Assembly (NCBI GenBank): GCA_946887025.1
Contig: CAMPJY010000004.1
Location: forward strand, 1-44,100
Length of the DNA: 44,100 bases
Source of the DNA: an uncultured Salinimicrobium sp.
GTDB lineage: Bacteria > Bacteroidota > Bacteroidia > Flavobacteriales > Flavobacteriaceae
Direction of reading: 5' to 3'
In this document: positions 6,807-15,066 of the stretch, one piece after another
Layout of the letters: each line of letters starts with the position of its first letter
Numbering within the stretch: position 1 is the stretch's first letter
Program-made: the position numbers and the translations under genes
Notes under the pieces: model-generated
The model's input: the letters and a program-made list of their open reading frames with translations, nothing else
What the model was told of the DNA's origin: nothing
Database searches by the model: none

Positions 6807-9185
6807 TTAATTCGCCTTTGTCATAGGCAGGATGATACTAAATTCTGAACCTTTACCGAATTCACTGGTAACCTCAATTTTTCCATTGTGCCGGTCAATG
6901 ATCTGTTTGGTTAGGTAAAGCCCCAGTCCTAATCCGCTGATACCCTTGGTACTCTCAGCGCGATAATACCTGGTGAAGATCTGCTTTCTTTCCTTTTCCG
7001 TCAGCCCAATTCCCTCATCTTTTACAGATATCTTTACCTTGCCATCGAATTGGGATAGCTTCAGGGAAATCTTGTCTGCTTTAGGGGAGTATTTTACAGC
7101 GTTGTTCATGAAATTTATTACCGCCTGCTCGATCCGCTGTTTATCTGCCTCAATTATTACCGGCTCGTCCCCCAGCTCGTACAGCAGGGCGTGGGTGGTG
7201 GTGGAGTAGCTGAAGGTTTCACTTATTTCCAGGAGCAGCTTTCTCAGGTCGAAGCTTTCCTTTTGAAATTCCAGTTTCCCTGATTCAAGTCTTGACATAT
7301 TCAGCAGGTCCTTCACCAGCGAATTGAGTTTGTTCACCTGGTTCAGGGATTTCTTGAGAAAGAGTTCTGACATGGTATCCTTTTCTCTTTTGGAAAGCAC
7401 CTGCAGGTAGCCCTTAATGGTAGTGAGTGGCGTTTTTAGCTCATGACTTGCTACAGCAATGAACTCATCCTTTTTTTCGCTCAGGCTCTTCACCTGCTCA
7501 AAGAGCGTGGAGTTATCAAGTGAAATAGCTGCCTGTGATGCTATATTGCTCACAAGGTCTTCGTGTTCCTTCTGAAAGACTCCCGTGTCGGGATGTCCAA
7601 AGAACAATCCGCCGATAACCTCTCCCGATCCCGAGATTACGGGAACAGATAAAAAGCTGCACACCGGTGGATGCCCTTTCGGCATTCCAAAATGTGGGCC
7701 TGTGAGGCCATATCGTGAATCTTTGGTGATGTCGTCTACCCGTACTATTCCCTGCCCTGTAAAGGTGGGATGGAATACCGCAGTACTTCTGGGCATTCCA
7801 AATTTCTCGAAATCTTTGCGGTTGGCGCCGGAGAGGGTGAAGAGCATTAAACTGTCCCCTTCCTCGGTGACATCGTTATAGAAAAAAGCACCAAAAGCTG
7901 CACCAGTAAGGGAAGTGGTTGCATCGGTAACCTGCTGAAGGATGTGCTTGACATCCATTTTCTTTGAGATGCTTTTCCCCAGGGAATTCAGGATCTCCAG
8001 GTGCCGCGTATATTTTTTCAGTTGCCGCTGCGTCTCTACCTGCTGACTAATATCCCGTGCGATCTTTGAGGCACCCACGATATTCCCCTGACTATCCTTT
8101 ACCGGCGAAACCGTCAGGGAAATAGGGATTTCGGTTCCGTTTTTGGTTTTCCTGATGGTTTCAAAATGCTGTACTCTTTCCCCTTTCCTGATCTTGCTGA
8201 TAATGACTTCCTCTTCAGAAAGGCGTTCCTCTGGAATGAGAATGGTAATGTGCCTGCCCAGCACTTCATCTTCCGAATAGCCAAATATCTGCTCGGCGCC
8301 CCGGTTCCAGCTCATGATGATCCCATTAAGGTTTTTACTGATAATGGCGTCATCTGAAGATTGCACAATGGCTGAGAGGATAGCCTGCTTCTCTTCCCCC
8401 TGCAGCTTTTCCGAAATATCCCGGGCCACTTTGGAAGCACCAACAATCCTCCCCTGGCTATCTTTTACAGGCGAAACCGTGAGGGAAACAGGGATTTCGT
8501 TGCCAAACTTATCCAGCCGCACCGTTTCGAAATGGTCCACCCGCTGCCCCTTCAGGATCTTTTCCATGATTTTGTTTTCGTCATCCTTACGGCTCTCGGG
8601 AATGAGCATCTGTAAGGATTTGCCCAGCACCTCCTCTTCGGAATATTTTAAAATGCGCTCTGCTCCGGCATTCCAGCTGGTGATGATCCCGTCGAGGTTT
8701 TTACTGATGATGGCATCATCAGAAGACTCAACAATTGACGAAAGCGTGGCTCGTTTAATTTCATTGAGGTGTTGTTCAGAAATATCCACCATGGTGTTGT
8801 GGCCCCCCTGTAAATTTCCTTTAGCATCAAAAATAGGTTGTGGAAAAACCAATAAATTCCTGAAGCTAAGATCAGGCCGCTCGATAGTGATTCTCTGATG
8901 GTGGTAAGCAATCCCATTTTTAAGGGTCAGGGCCATGGGAGATTCGTCCGGAGACATGAGTTTTCCATTAGGAAAAAAGGTCTTCCAGGCCCCACACCAC
9001 AGATCCTTTCCAATTTCAGGGGTCCGCCCCCAGAGTTTTACCGCCGACTCATTAAAGAAGCTTATTCTGCCATCTGCATCGGTCATGTAAAAGGCAATAG
9101 GGGAGGCCCCTATGATATTTTTAAAATCCAGGTTCCCGTGGCTTGGGCTGTGGGAGGGATATTCAGAAGTTTCGCTAATTTTCAA
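6807..9185 (-). CDS. PAS-PAS-PAS-GAF sensor histidine kinase
   Basis: A 792-residue hybrid-free sensor kinase with no membrane segment. Domains in order: PAS (about 20-140, with the SPIAFYMTDADGRISFFN opening), two closely similar PAS/PAC repeats (about 148-262 and 270-385, both containing SSDDAIISKNL, then SLTVSPVKDSQG and GASK.ARDIS), GAF (about 405-560), HisKA with the phosphorylated H581 in VASHELKTPLTTIKGYL, and HATPase with NFMNNAVKYS, DEGIGL and GLGLGLYL. It should autophosphorylate in response to a cytosolic cue, possibly redox or a small ligand bound by PAS/GAF. No response regulator is adjacent, so it is an orphan kinase. The start is TTG at 9185: a stop codon lies two codons upstream and no ATG occurs before the first PAS. 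Confidence 0.9.
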   Translation of the reverse strand: MKISETSEYPSHSPSHGNLDFKNIIGASPIAFYMTDADGRISFFNESAVKLWGRTPEIGKDLWCGAWKTFFPNGKLMSPDESPMALTLKNGIAYHHQRITIERPDLSFRNLLVFPQPIFDAKGNLQGGHNTMVDISEQHLNEIKRATLSSIVESSDDAIISKNLDGIITSWNAGAERILKYSEEEVLGKSLQMLIPESRKDDENKIMEKILKGQRVDHFETVRLDKFGNEIPVSLTVSPVKDSQGRIVGASKVARDISEKLQGEEKQAILSAIVQSSDDAIISKNLNGIIMSWNRGAEQIFGYSEDEVLGRHITILIPEERLSEEEVIISKIRKGERVQHFETIRKTKNGTEIPISLTVSPVKDSQGNIVGASKIARDISQQVETQRQLKKYTRHLEILNSLGKSISKKMDVKHILQQVTDATTSLTGAAFGAFFYNDVTEEGDSLMLFTLSGANRKDFEKFGMPRSTAVFHPTFTGQGIVRVDDITKDSRYGLTGPHFGMPKGHPPVCSFLSVPVISGSGEVIGGLFFGHPDTGVFQKEHEDLVSNIASQAAISLDNSTLFEQVKSLSEKKDEFIAVASHELKTPLTTIKGYLQVLSKREKDTMSELFLKKSLNQVNKLNSLVKDLLNMSRLESGKLEFQKESFDLRKLLLEISETFSYSTTTHALLYELGDEPVIIEADKQRIEQAVINFMNNAVKYSPKADKISLKLSQFDGKVKISVKDEGIGLTEKERKQIFTRYYRAESTKGISGLGLGLYLTKQIIDRHNGKIEVTSEFGKGSEFSIILPMTKAN

Positions 9186-9563
9186 GAATTATTTTTTTGG
9201 ATGCCCCCGGAAAATCTCCTCAGAAATGATTTTTCATGTCCCCGAGCTTTCAGAAAGGACTTTTTACTGAATAAACTACACAGGCTCCGAAAATATTATT
9301 TTTAGCTTGGTTCAGCTATTTTTTAGGAGAACATTAACTTCAAAGCTCGATCCTTAAAATTCTCGCCTGACAAGGCCCATTGGATCACCAAAAAATCCGG
9401 TTTCATTTTTTAATAAAATAAAAATATTCCATCAAAATATTTGTAAATTTAATCCTAACTAAAGGATAATCAAATACTTCGTTTACTAAAATGTTAATAC
9501 CAAAATCTAAAATCCAAATTCCAAATTCCAAATGTCAAACAGCAAAACGTAAACCTAAAACCC
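9186..9563. other. 378-base intergenic region with a degenerate oligonucleotide repeat
   Basis: AT-rich spacer between the divergent kinase and PhnB-like genes. Around 9500-9560 it contains short imperfect repeats of the type AAATCCAAATTCCAAATTCC. I see no complete TTTG/TAnnTTTG promoter and no convincing open frame. Confidence 0.5.
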
Positions 9564-10478
9564 ATGACAACTTCAGACCACAAAATCACCACCTGCCTCT
9601 GGTTCGATGATCAGGCAGGGGAGGCAGCGAAATTTTATACTTCCCTTTTTCAGAATTCGAGCATAGGGGAACGCACCAGATATGGAAAAGAGGGGCAGGA
9701 GATTCACGGAAAGCCTGAGGGAGCGGAGATGACAGTTTCTTTTGAACTGGAAGGGGAGAAATTCACAGGTCTCAATGGTGGACCACATTTTCAGTTCAAT
9801 CCATCCATCTCCATTTTTGTTGCTGCCTCCGAACAGGAAATAGATAAATTGTGGAATGCTCTGGAAAAAGGGGGGAAGGTGATGATGCCCCTGGAAAAAT
9901 ACGACTGGAGTGACAAATATGGATGGCTGCAGGACAAGTTCGGGCTGAGCTGGCAGCTGATGCTCGATAAGGAAGCTAGCATGGAACAGAAAATTTGTCC
10001 CCTGTTGTTTTTTACAGGAAAAAGAAGGGGACAGGCAGAGGAGGCGGTGAAGTTTTACACTTCCCTTTTTAAACAATCCGGTATAGATGGAATTCTTCGG
10101 TATACCGAGGAGGAGTCATCATTCGCCATGAACACTGTAAAGCACTCTCAGTTCAGGTTGATGGGGCAGACGTTCATGGCGATGGATAGCGGAATGGAGA
10201 ATGATTATCCGTTCAATGAGGCCATCTCTTTTGTGGTGCCCTGCGAAACTCAGGAGGAGATCGATTATTACTGGGATCACCTTACCGAAGGAGGCGACCC
10301 CAAGGCCCAGCAATGTGGCTGGCTGAAGGATAAATTCGGAGTCTCATGGCAGATAACCCCCAACATTCTTCACAAGTTCCTTAGCAGTGGAAACCAGGTC
10401 CGTGTTGACCGGGTCACCAAAGCCTTCCTTCAAATGAAGAAATTCGATATTCAGAAGCTAAGGGAGGCGTATGATTAA
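9564..10478 (+). CDS. tandem PhnB-like VOC protein
   Basis: A 304-residue protein made of two PhnB/3-demethylubiquinone-methyltransferase-like VOC domains (about 4-137 and 142-270). Each begins with a strand and the sequence KFYTSLF (residues about 25-31 and 163-169), and each ends with the pair GWLQDKFGLSWQL and GWLKDKFGVSWQI, which is the hallmark of this branch. The duplication is ancient enough that the central parts differ. After the second domain a 30-residue helical tail (TKAFLQMKKFDIQKLREAY) follows. The chemistry of these proteins is mostly unknown. It leads a closely spaced plus-strand set with the SRPBCC and DinB-like genes. Confidence 0.88.
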   Translation: MTTSDHKITTCLWFDDQAGEAAKFYTSLFQNSSIGERTRYGKEGQEIHGKPEGAEMTVSFELEGEKFTGLNGGPHFQFNPSISIFVAASEQEIDKLWNALEKGGKVMMPLEKYDWSDKYGWLQDKFGLSWQLMLDKEASMEQKICPLLFFTGKRRGQAEEAVKFYTSLFKQSGIDGILRYTEEESSFAMNTVKHSQFRLMGQTFMAMDSGMENDYPFNEAISFVVPCETQEEIDYYWDHLTEGGDPKAQQCGWLKDKFGVSWQITPNILHKFLSSGNQVRVDRVTKAFLQMKKFDIQKLREAYD

Positions 10479-10522
10479 GTCTGGCAAAACCAAACAGATA
10501 ACCCTAAAAAGAAAAACCAATT

Positions 10523-10975
10523 ATGGAACGAGAAGAATACAGCACCAACATTAACGCAAGCCCAGAAAAGGTCTGGAGGGTCTTGTGGGGAGAGGATACC
10601 TATCCCGACTGGACCTCCTATTTCGGGGAAGGATCCCATGCGGAATCGGATTGGGAGGAGGGCAGCCGAATCCTGTTCCTGAATTCCAAAAATGAAGGCA
10701 TGATCTCCAGGATAGCCAAAAAGGATGACAATCGTTATATGTCCTTTGAACATCTGGGAATGCGGGATGCGGAAGGAAATGAGGACCTGGAGAGTGAAAA
10801 GGTGAAACCCTGGGCCGGAGCCTTTGAAAATTATACCCTGGAAGAGGAGGAAGGGAATACCCGGCTGACTGTCGAATTGGATATTGAAGAGGATTATAAG
10901 GAAAGTTTCGGGGGAATTTTTCCAAAGGCCCTTCGAAGAATCAAGGAATTATCAGAAGACAAATCATTATCGTAA
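10523..10975 (+). CDS. SRPBCC (polyketide cyclase / AHSA1-like) protein
   Basis: A 150-residue START-like fold protein: N-terminal strand EYSTNINASPEKVWRVLW, then the typical Trp-rich turn (DTYPDWTSYFGEG), strands SRILFLNSKNEGMISRI, and a long C-terminal helix (FGGIFPKALRRIKELSED). This fold binds hydrophobic ligands or acts as an activator; the substrate cannot be told. It starts at ATG 10523, 44 bases after the PhnB-like gene, and ends 16 bases before the DinB-like gene, so the three are probably co-transcribed. Confidence 0.82.
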   Translation: MEREEYSTNINASPEKVWRVLWGEDTYPDWTSYFGEGSHAESDWEEGSRILFLNSKNEGMISRIAKKDDNRYMSFEHLGMRDAEGNEDLESEKVKPWAGAFENYTLEEEEGNTRLTVELDIEEDYKESFGGIFPKALRRIKELSEDKSLS

Positions 10976-10991
10976 TCAAAAAATATAAATC

Positions 10992-11627
10992 ATGAAAAAA
11001 CTGAGTTTATTATTCATACTGTTCTTATTGGTTTCCTTTCAGGAAAAGGAAGCTGGCATGATCAACCCCACCGAAATTGTTGAACCAAATCTAAAGGACA
11101 AGGAATTCCTCCTTGAGTATTTTGAAGAGACCAGGAATCACCTGGAAGAAATTACGGAGGATCTTTCAGAGGCCCAGCTGAATTTTAAACCTGCCGAGGA
11201 ACGTTGGTCCATAAATCAGGTGCTGGAACACATCGTCCTGACCGAAGCCGCTATTTTTAAAATGACTGAGGATATGATGGCTCAGGAGCCGGCCCCCGAG
11301 CGCAGATCAGAAATAAAGGTTTCTGATGAGGCGCTGATCAGCGGGATCGAGGACAGGAGTAAGAAAGTCAAGGCATCTGCAGAGCTGCAGCCAACAGGTA
11401 AATTCAGCAATCCTGATACGGCCCTGGATAAACTGGAGGAACAGAGGGAAGCTATGCTCGATTTTATACGAGATACCTCTGAGGACGAGATGAGAAATCA
11501 TGTCACAGATTCCCCCTTCGGCCCTATCGATGCTTATCAGAGTCTCCTGTTCATCGCAGGTCATACTGCAAGACATACTAAACAGATCGAGGAAGTCCTG
11601 GCGGATTCTGGATTTCCGATGAATTAA
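10992..11627 (+). CDS. exported DinB-superfamily protein
   Basis: A 211-residue protein with an N-terminal hydrophobic signal (MKKLSLLFILFLLVSFQ) and no lipobox cysteine, followed by a DinB four-helix bundle: helix 1 with LEEITEDLSEAQLNFKP, the characteristic WSINQVLEHIV, and a last helix AGHTARHTKQIEEVL. The histidines of LEHIV and HTARH match the family's three-histidine metal site. DinB-like proteins include thiol-dependent transferases, some using bacillithiol, and bshA lies at 27.3 kb, but the export signal would separate this protein from cytosolic bacillithiol, so a link is only speculative. It is the third gene of a tight plus-strand cluster. Confidence 0.85.
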   Translation: MKKLSLLFILFLLVSFQEKEAGMINPTEIVEPNLKDKEFLLEYFEETRNHLEEITEDLSEAQLNFKPAEERWSINQVLEHIVLTEAAIFKMTEDMMAQEPAPERRSEIKVSDEALISGIEDRSKKVKASAELQPTGKFSNPDTALDKLEEQREAMLDFIRDTSEDEMRNHVTDSPFGPIDAYQSLLFIAGHTARHTKQIEEVLADSGFPMN

Positions 11628-11659
11628 GCCTTTATTTCGCTGTCCCGGTTTGCAGCGTT

Positions 11660-11701
11660 AAAACCAATTAACTTCATTTTAACCCCTAATAAATTGGTTT
11701 T
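11660..11701 (+). terminator. possible terminator hairpin after the DinB-like gene
   Basis: AAAACCAATT at 11660-11669 and AATTGGTTTT at 11692-11701 form a 10-bp stem with a 22-base loop. The stem is AT-rich and the loop large, so termination is uncertain. Confidence 0.35.
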
Positions 11702-11728
11702 GTGTAATTTGAAAGAAAAATCAGCGCC

Positions 11729-12139
11729 ATGAGCAAAAAAGAGCAAGAACCACGGGAAAACCGCGAAGACAGGGAGCAACAACCAAAAAACATGGGTTAT
11801 AATCCTGATATTACGGAGGAAGATAAGGAAGTCCTGAACAACCAGAGTGAGGAAGGCAAGGGGGACTATTTCAAAGACCGGCAGGAGCCTATAGATTATG
11901 AGGGGGAGGACCTGGATATCCCGGAAATGGACGACGAGCAATTCAATCCGACCAGGAACAAGGCAGATGATTCTGAAAAAGAAGAATTGCCCAAGGAATC
12001 TGTCGAATCCGAGGTGGACATAGAATCTGAAAGTGAAACTATATATAAGGGGGAAAAAGCTGAAGAATACCATGACCCTTCTGAAAAGACCCGAAAGGAG
12101 GAAGGAAAAACCAATGGCAAAAGAGGGGGAGTATTATAA
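11729..12139 (+). CDS. acidic, probably disordered hydrophilic protein
   Basis: A 136-residue protein made almost only of Glu, Asp, Lys, Asn, Gln, Ser and Pro, with no hydrophobic core, cysteine, tryptophan or signal peptide. Repeated acidic stretches such as SVESEVDIESESETIY and EGEDLDIPEMDDEQF suggest an intrinsically disordered cytoplasmic protein; the end is basic (TRKEEGKTNGKRGGVL). I do not recognise a family. Composition of this kind occurs in desiccation- or salt-related hydrophilins, but that is only an analogy. The ATG at 11729 has no strong Shine-Dalgarno sequence. It could be coded from its own promoter, since a possible terminator hairpin lies upstream. Confidence 0.6.
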   Translation: MSKKEQEPRENREDREQQPKNMGYNPDITEEDKEVLNNQSEEGKGDYFKDRQEPIDYEGEDLDIPEMDDEQFNPTRNKADDSEKEELPKESVESEVDIESESETIYKGEKAEEYHDPSEKTRKEEGKTNGKRGGVL

Positions 12140-12171
12140 AAAAATGCCATCCCATCTGACCCCGGAGCAGG

Positions 12172-12203
12172 TTTGATTCCGAATTTATTTCTGCTTATCT
12201 TGG
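12172..12203 (+). promoter_or_regulatory. probable promoter of upp
   Basis: TTTG at 12172-12175, a 20-base spacer and TATCTTGG at 12196-12203, seven of eight to TAnnTTTG counting the free positions. The start codon of upp lies 18 bases downstream, implying a very short leader. Confidence 0.4.
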
Positions 12204-12221
12204 AACGCCAAATACACAAGT

Positions 12222-12875
12222 ATGACAGTTCATCACGTTTCGGGGAATAATTCCGTATTAAATCAGTTCATTGCAGAGATCAGGGATATCGGTATCCAGA
12301 CAGACCGGATGCGCTTCAGGAAGAATATAGAGCGCATAGGGGAGGTTTTAGGGTATGAGCTGAGCAAAACCCTGGGATACGAAGAAAAGCAGGTACAAAC
12401 CCCTCTAGGGACCTCCAGATTATTCCTCCCGAAGGATGATGTAGTCATCTGTTCCATTCTGAGGGCCGGAATCCCACTACATAACGGATTACTGAACTAT
12501 TTTGACCGTGCAGGCAGCTCGTTTATCTCTGCCTATAGACACCATCCCCAGAACGAGATCGATTTTGAGATCGTGGTGGAATATCTGGCTTCCCCCTCAC
12601 TGGAAAACAAGACCCTGATACTTGCCGACCCCATGCTTGCAACGGGAAGATCATTGGTATCCGTATTTGAAGCATTAAAAAAGATGGGCATTCCTAAGGA
12701 AGTCCATCTGGTTTCCGTCATAGCTGCTACCGAAGGAATAGATCATGTTTCCTCGGAATTACCTGAGGGCACCCAGTTATGGGTCGCCACCATTGATCAG
12801 GAACTCAACGATCATGGGTATATAGTCCCCGGACTTGGGGATGCGGGTGACCTGGCATTTGGAGAAAAGGTTTAG
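12222..12875 (+). CDS. upp: uracil phosphoribosyltransferase
   Basis: A 217-residue pyrimidine-salvage enzyme that makes UMP from uracil and PRPP in the cytosol. The PRPP loop is LILADPMLATGRSLV (about 130-144), and the C-terminal uracil-recognition segment GYIVPGLGDAGDLAFG is intact. The N-terminal portion has ICSILRAGIPLHNGLL in place of the family's LRAGLGM loop, which is the divergent form seen in Bacteroidetes. Length is near the usual 208-215. It runs convergent to the DUF421 gene with only 11 bases between the stops. A probable promoter precedes it. Confidence 0.95.
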   Translation: MTVHHVSGNNSVLNQFIAEIRDIGIQTDRMRFRKNIERIGEVLGYELSKTLGYEEKQVQTPLGTSRLFLPKDDVVICSILRAGIPLHNGLLNYFDRAGSSFISAYRHHPQNEIDFEIVVEYLASPSLENKTLILADPMLATGRSLVSVFEALKKMGIPKEVHLVSVIAATEGIDHVSSELPEGTQLWVATIDQELNDHGYIVPGLGDAGDLAFGEKV

Positions 12876-12886
12876 GAAAACACTGA

Positions 12887-13411
12887 TTAAAATTCAGGCT
12901 TCTGGACGTTTTTAAAGGATGGAGATTTTTTATACTCCAGGTTGGAGATAACCACCAGATCCCCTGTGGTTTCCAGGACTATAGCGTCAATATTCGCCAG
13001 ATCCTCCATTCCGGCCTTTCTGGCTGTAATATTCAGTTCTTCGATGGTTATCCTTTCTTTTTTAAGCGTTTTCTTCAGGAGCTGTCCCTTGTACAGTAAC
13101 AGAATGGGTTGCCCTGTGACTGCATCCCTGAAGCTGTTGGTTCTAACTGAAATCCAGGTGATCAGGTACTGCAGAAAGATCAGAAGAAAGAACACCAGGG
13201 CGCCTTCGGCCAGAGGCACATTTCTGTTTAATGCCACGGTAGCCAGGGAAGAACCTAACGCAATAGTAACTATGAAGTCAAAGGCGTTCATTTTGGAAAG
13301 CGTCCGCTTCCCGGAGACCCTCAGGAGGAGTATCATGATGATATAGGCAAGGATGGTGATAATAAAAGTACTGCCAAGGCTTTCCCAGCTTTTGAAATAA
13401 ATAGGCTCCAT
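12887..13411 (-). CDS. DUF421 (YetF/YrbG-like) membrane protein
   Basis: A 174-residue protein with three N-terminal membrane segments (STFIITILAYIIMILLLRV, FIVTIALGSSLATVAL, ALVFFLLIFLQYLITWI) and a cytoplasmic C-terminal domain with GQPILLLYKGQLL, ITIEELNITARKAGMEDLANIDAIVLETTGDLVVI, which is the DUF421 / YetF C-terminal fold. The conserved SGKRTLSKMNAFDFIV links the first two helices. Function of the family is unclear, with reported links to spore and envelope physiology in Bacillus. It follows the MBL-fold gene by 12 bases on the same strand, so the two are likely one operon. Confidence 0.87.
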   Translation of the reverse strand: MEPIYFKSWESLGSTFIITILAYIIMILLLRVSGKRTLSKMNAFDFIVTIALGSSLATVALNRNVPLAEGALVFFLLIFLQYLITWISVRTNSFRDAVTGQPILLLYKGQLLKKTLKKERITIEELNITARKAGMEDLANIDAIVLETTGDLVVISNLEYKKSPSFKNVQKPEF

Positions 13412-13423
13412 AAAAAATAATAT

Positions 13424-14275
13424 TTAATGTTCCTCCCGGTCTACATATTTCCCGTAATCCGGAACGGCCAGTTCCTCAAAGTTTTCCGCGAGCCCGTCCA
13501 GCCCTTCTTTCAGTTCCGCTCCTTCCATGGCGCTTCCGTGGCCCGGAATTACGATTTCAGGCTGCAAAGCGCGTAACTTTTCTACCGACTCCCTGGCTGC
13601 TTTCCAGTCGGTGGTCAGATAGCGGGGAGGCCCGTTTACTTCTTTTTTCTGCACAAGCACCTTGTAAAAAGAATCCTGCTTCACCGTAATAAAGGCGTCC
13701 CCGGATAGCAACAGCCTGTCCCGCTCCCGAAAAAAAGAAACATGGCCTGGGGAATGTCCTGGAGTATGGATCCACTTCCATTCAGGGAGATCGTTCACCG
13801 AATGATCAGTACTTAGGGGAAGCACTACCCCCCTAATATCGATAGGCTGATGTGGATAGACAGAAGAAATTTTGGCCAACATGCCACCTTCTACCGTGAC
13901 ATCTGGTTCAGGGTAAGCCAGTTTACCCGTTAAGTATGGGAATTCCAGAGGATGGGCGTAAACCGGGACCTGCCATTTATTAATGAGTTCCACGATCCCC
14001 CCGACGTGGTCAAAATGCCCGTGGGTTAGAATGATGGCATCAGGTTTACTGCCTTTCCCAAAGCGATCCTCTGCCACCTCCAGGATCCTGCTGCCTGATT
14101 TCGGCATCCCGGCGTCAATCAGCACCCATTTCTCCTGGCCAGGTTTGCCGATAAGAATTATATTTACGATCTGGTCAGTGTAGTAATAAACGTCCTCCCT
14201 TATTTCCCGGCCCTTTCCTGAAGAAACCGAAGTCATGGGAATAGGTTTGTTGTCATCACTCTGTTTCATCTTCAT
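13424..14275 (-). CDS. MBL-fold metallohydrolase
   Basis: A 283-residue metallo-beta-lactamase-fold hydrolase. The metal motif HGHFDH is at 85-90, the later ligands are the His of HTPGHSPGHVSFF and the Asp of LLSGDAFI, and the last His is in IVIPGHGSAM. The GHSPGHV form is the common one in glyoxalase II-like and quorum-lactonase-like members. No signal peptide, so cytoplasmic. A substrate cannot be assigned. It is first in a two-gene minus-strand operon with the DUF421 membrane protein. The ATG at 14275 is followed by a second in-frame ATG two codons on, either of which could be used. Confidence 0.88.
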   Translation of the reverse strand: MKMKQSDDNKPIPMTSVSSGKGREIREDVYYYTDQIVNIILIGKPGQEKWVLIDAGMPKSGSRILEVAEDRFGKGSKPDAIILTHGHFDHVGGIVELINKWQVPVYAHPLEFPYLTGKLAYPEPDVTVEGGMLAKISSVYPHQPIDIRGVVLPLSTDHSVNDLPEWKWIHTPGHSPGHVSFFRERDRLLLSGDAFITVKQDSFYKVLVQKKEVNGPPRYLTTDWKAARESVEKLRALQPEIVIPGHGSAMEGAELKEGLDGLAENFEELAVPDYGKYVDREEH

Positions 14276-14529
14276 CCATTTTAAGTTCTTTTAAATATAA
14301 ATAAATACTTTGTAAACACTTTTGAATTTCAGTTTATTTAACTGAAAATAAAGATGTTATACAGTGCGTCTCCATGGAATTCGGGCAGATTCCAAGGAAT
14401 AAACGGGGAAACCTTCTGCATAATACCAGCAACAGGTAAGTGGAAACAAGTTTTTTTTTAGATAAAGTTCTGAGATAAAACCTTTTGTAATTAATGCCAT
14501 GAATTGGTCTTTAAAAAACCGAAAAAAGG
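14276..14529. other. 254-base intergenic region without a gene
   Basis: AT-rich leader of the MBL operon and upstream flank of the tRNA pair. It holds a small hairpin, TTTCAGTT at 14327-14334 with AACTGAAA at 14340-14347. An open frame on the minus strand here (65 codons) has no family signal and odd composition, so it is not called. Confidence 0.4.
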
Positions 14530-14561
14530 TTTGCAGGAAAGGTTTTGAAAACATACATTTG
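14530..14561 (+). promoter_or_regulatory. promoter of the tRNA-Ser / tRNA-Pro unit
   Basis: TTTG at 14530-14533, 20-base spacer, TACATTTG at 14554-14561: a full match to the Bacteroidetes -33/-7 consensus, 32 bases before the first tRNA. Confidence 0.65.
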
Positions 14562-14593
14562 CAACCGCAAAATACTTGCAGAAGTTCTTAAAA

Positions 14594-14678
14594 GGAGAGT
14601 TGCCAGAGTGGTTAATGGAGCAGTTTGCTAAACTGTCGACGAGCAATTGTCGCGTGAGTTCGAATCTCACACTCTCCG
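14594..14678 (+). tRNA. tRNA-Ser (GCT)
   Basis: 85-nt type II tRNA. Acceptor stem GGAGAGT pairs with ACTCTCC, discriminator G. The anticodon loop TTGCTAA gives GCT (reads AGC/AGT). The long variable arm typical of tRNA-Ser (TCGACGAGCAATTGTCGCG) is present and the T loop is GTTCGAATC. CCA is not encoded. Confidence 0.95.
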
Positions 14679-14717
14679 CTACTCACATCGCGCCAGGGTC
14701 GCGATACATAAATGACT

Positions 14718-14792
14718 CGGGGTGTAGCGTAGCCCGGTTATCGCGCCTGCTTTGGGAGCAGGAGGCCGCAGGTTCGAATCCTGCCACCCCGA
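14718..14792 (+). tRNA. tRNA-Pro (TGG)
   Basis: 75-nt cloverleaf. Acceptor CGGGGTG pairs with CACCCCG, discriminator A. The anticodon loop TTTGGGA gives TGG. The T arm has GGTTCGAATCC. It lies 39 bases after tRNA-Ser; a small hairpin (ATCGCG 14687-14692, CGCGAT 14700-14705) sits between them and could help processing. CCA is not encoded. Confidence 0.95.
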
Positions 14793-14808
14793 CTTTTTCG
14801 ATAAAACT

Positions 14809-14849
14809 AAAAAATGATTTCCACGACAAATTGGAAGTCATTTTTTTTT
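14809..14849 (+). terminator. rho-independent terminator after the tRNA pair
   Basis: AAAAAATGATTTCC pairs with GGAAGTCATTTTTT (one G-U pair) around a 10-base loop and runs into nine T residues. It ends the tRNA-Ser/tRNA-Pro transcript. Confidence 0.75.
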
Positions 14850-15015
14850 GGCTTTATATCAGTTGAAGAGTGACCCTAAAGCATCCGGGGCTCTCCTTTC
14901 TCCTCAGCACCTCCGGGTCATCTCCCATTGGTTTTCGCCAGTTCTTCGCCAGTTCTTCGCTTTAACCTGAAGAAATGCAGGAGCTGATATTGTCCTGGAT
15001 GATGCCTGTTCAGGC

Positions 15016-15046
15016 TTTGCCGGGGAGGGAGTAAGCAGTACCTTTG
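15016..15046 (+). promoter_or_regulatory. promoter of the HAD phosphatase gene
   Basis: TTTG at 15016-15019, 19-base spacer, TACCTTTG at 15039-15046, followed by the ATG at 15067. A perfect -7 match with optimal spacing. Confidence 0.6.
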
Positions 15047-15066
15047 CAAAGAACCAAATCAGACCT

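Noticed and set aside
14357..14554. 65-codon minus-strand frame before the tRNA pair
   Set aside because: Composition is not protein-like, no start context is visible, and it overlaps the tRNA promoter.
14576..14866. Plus-strand frame through tRNA-Ser and tRNA-Pro
   Set aside because: The stretch is explained by the two tRNAs, their spacer hairpin and terminator.
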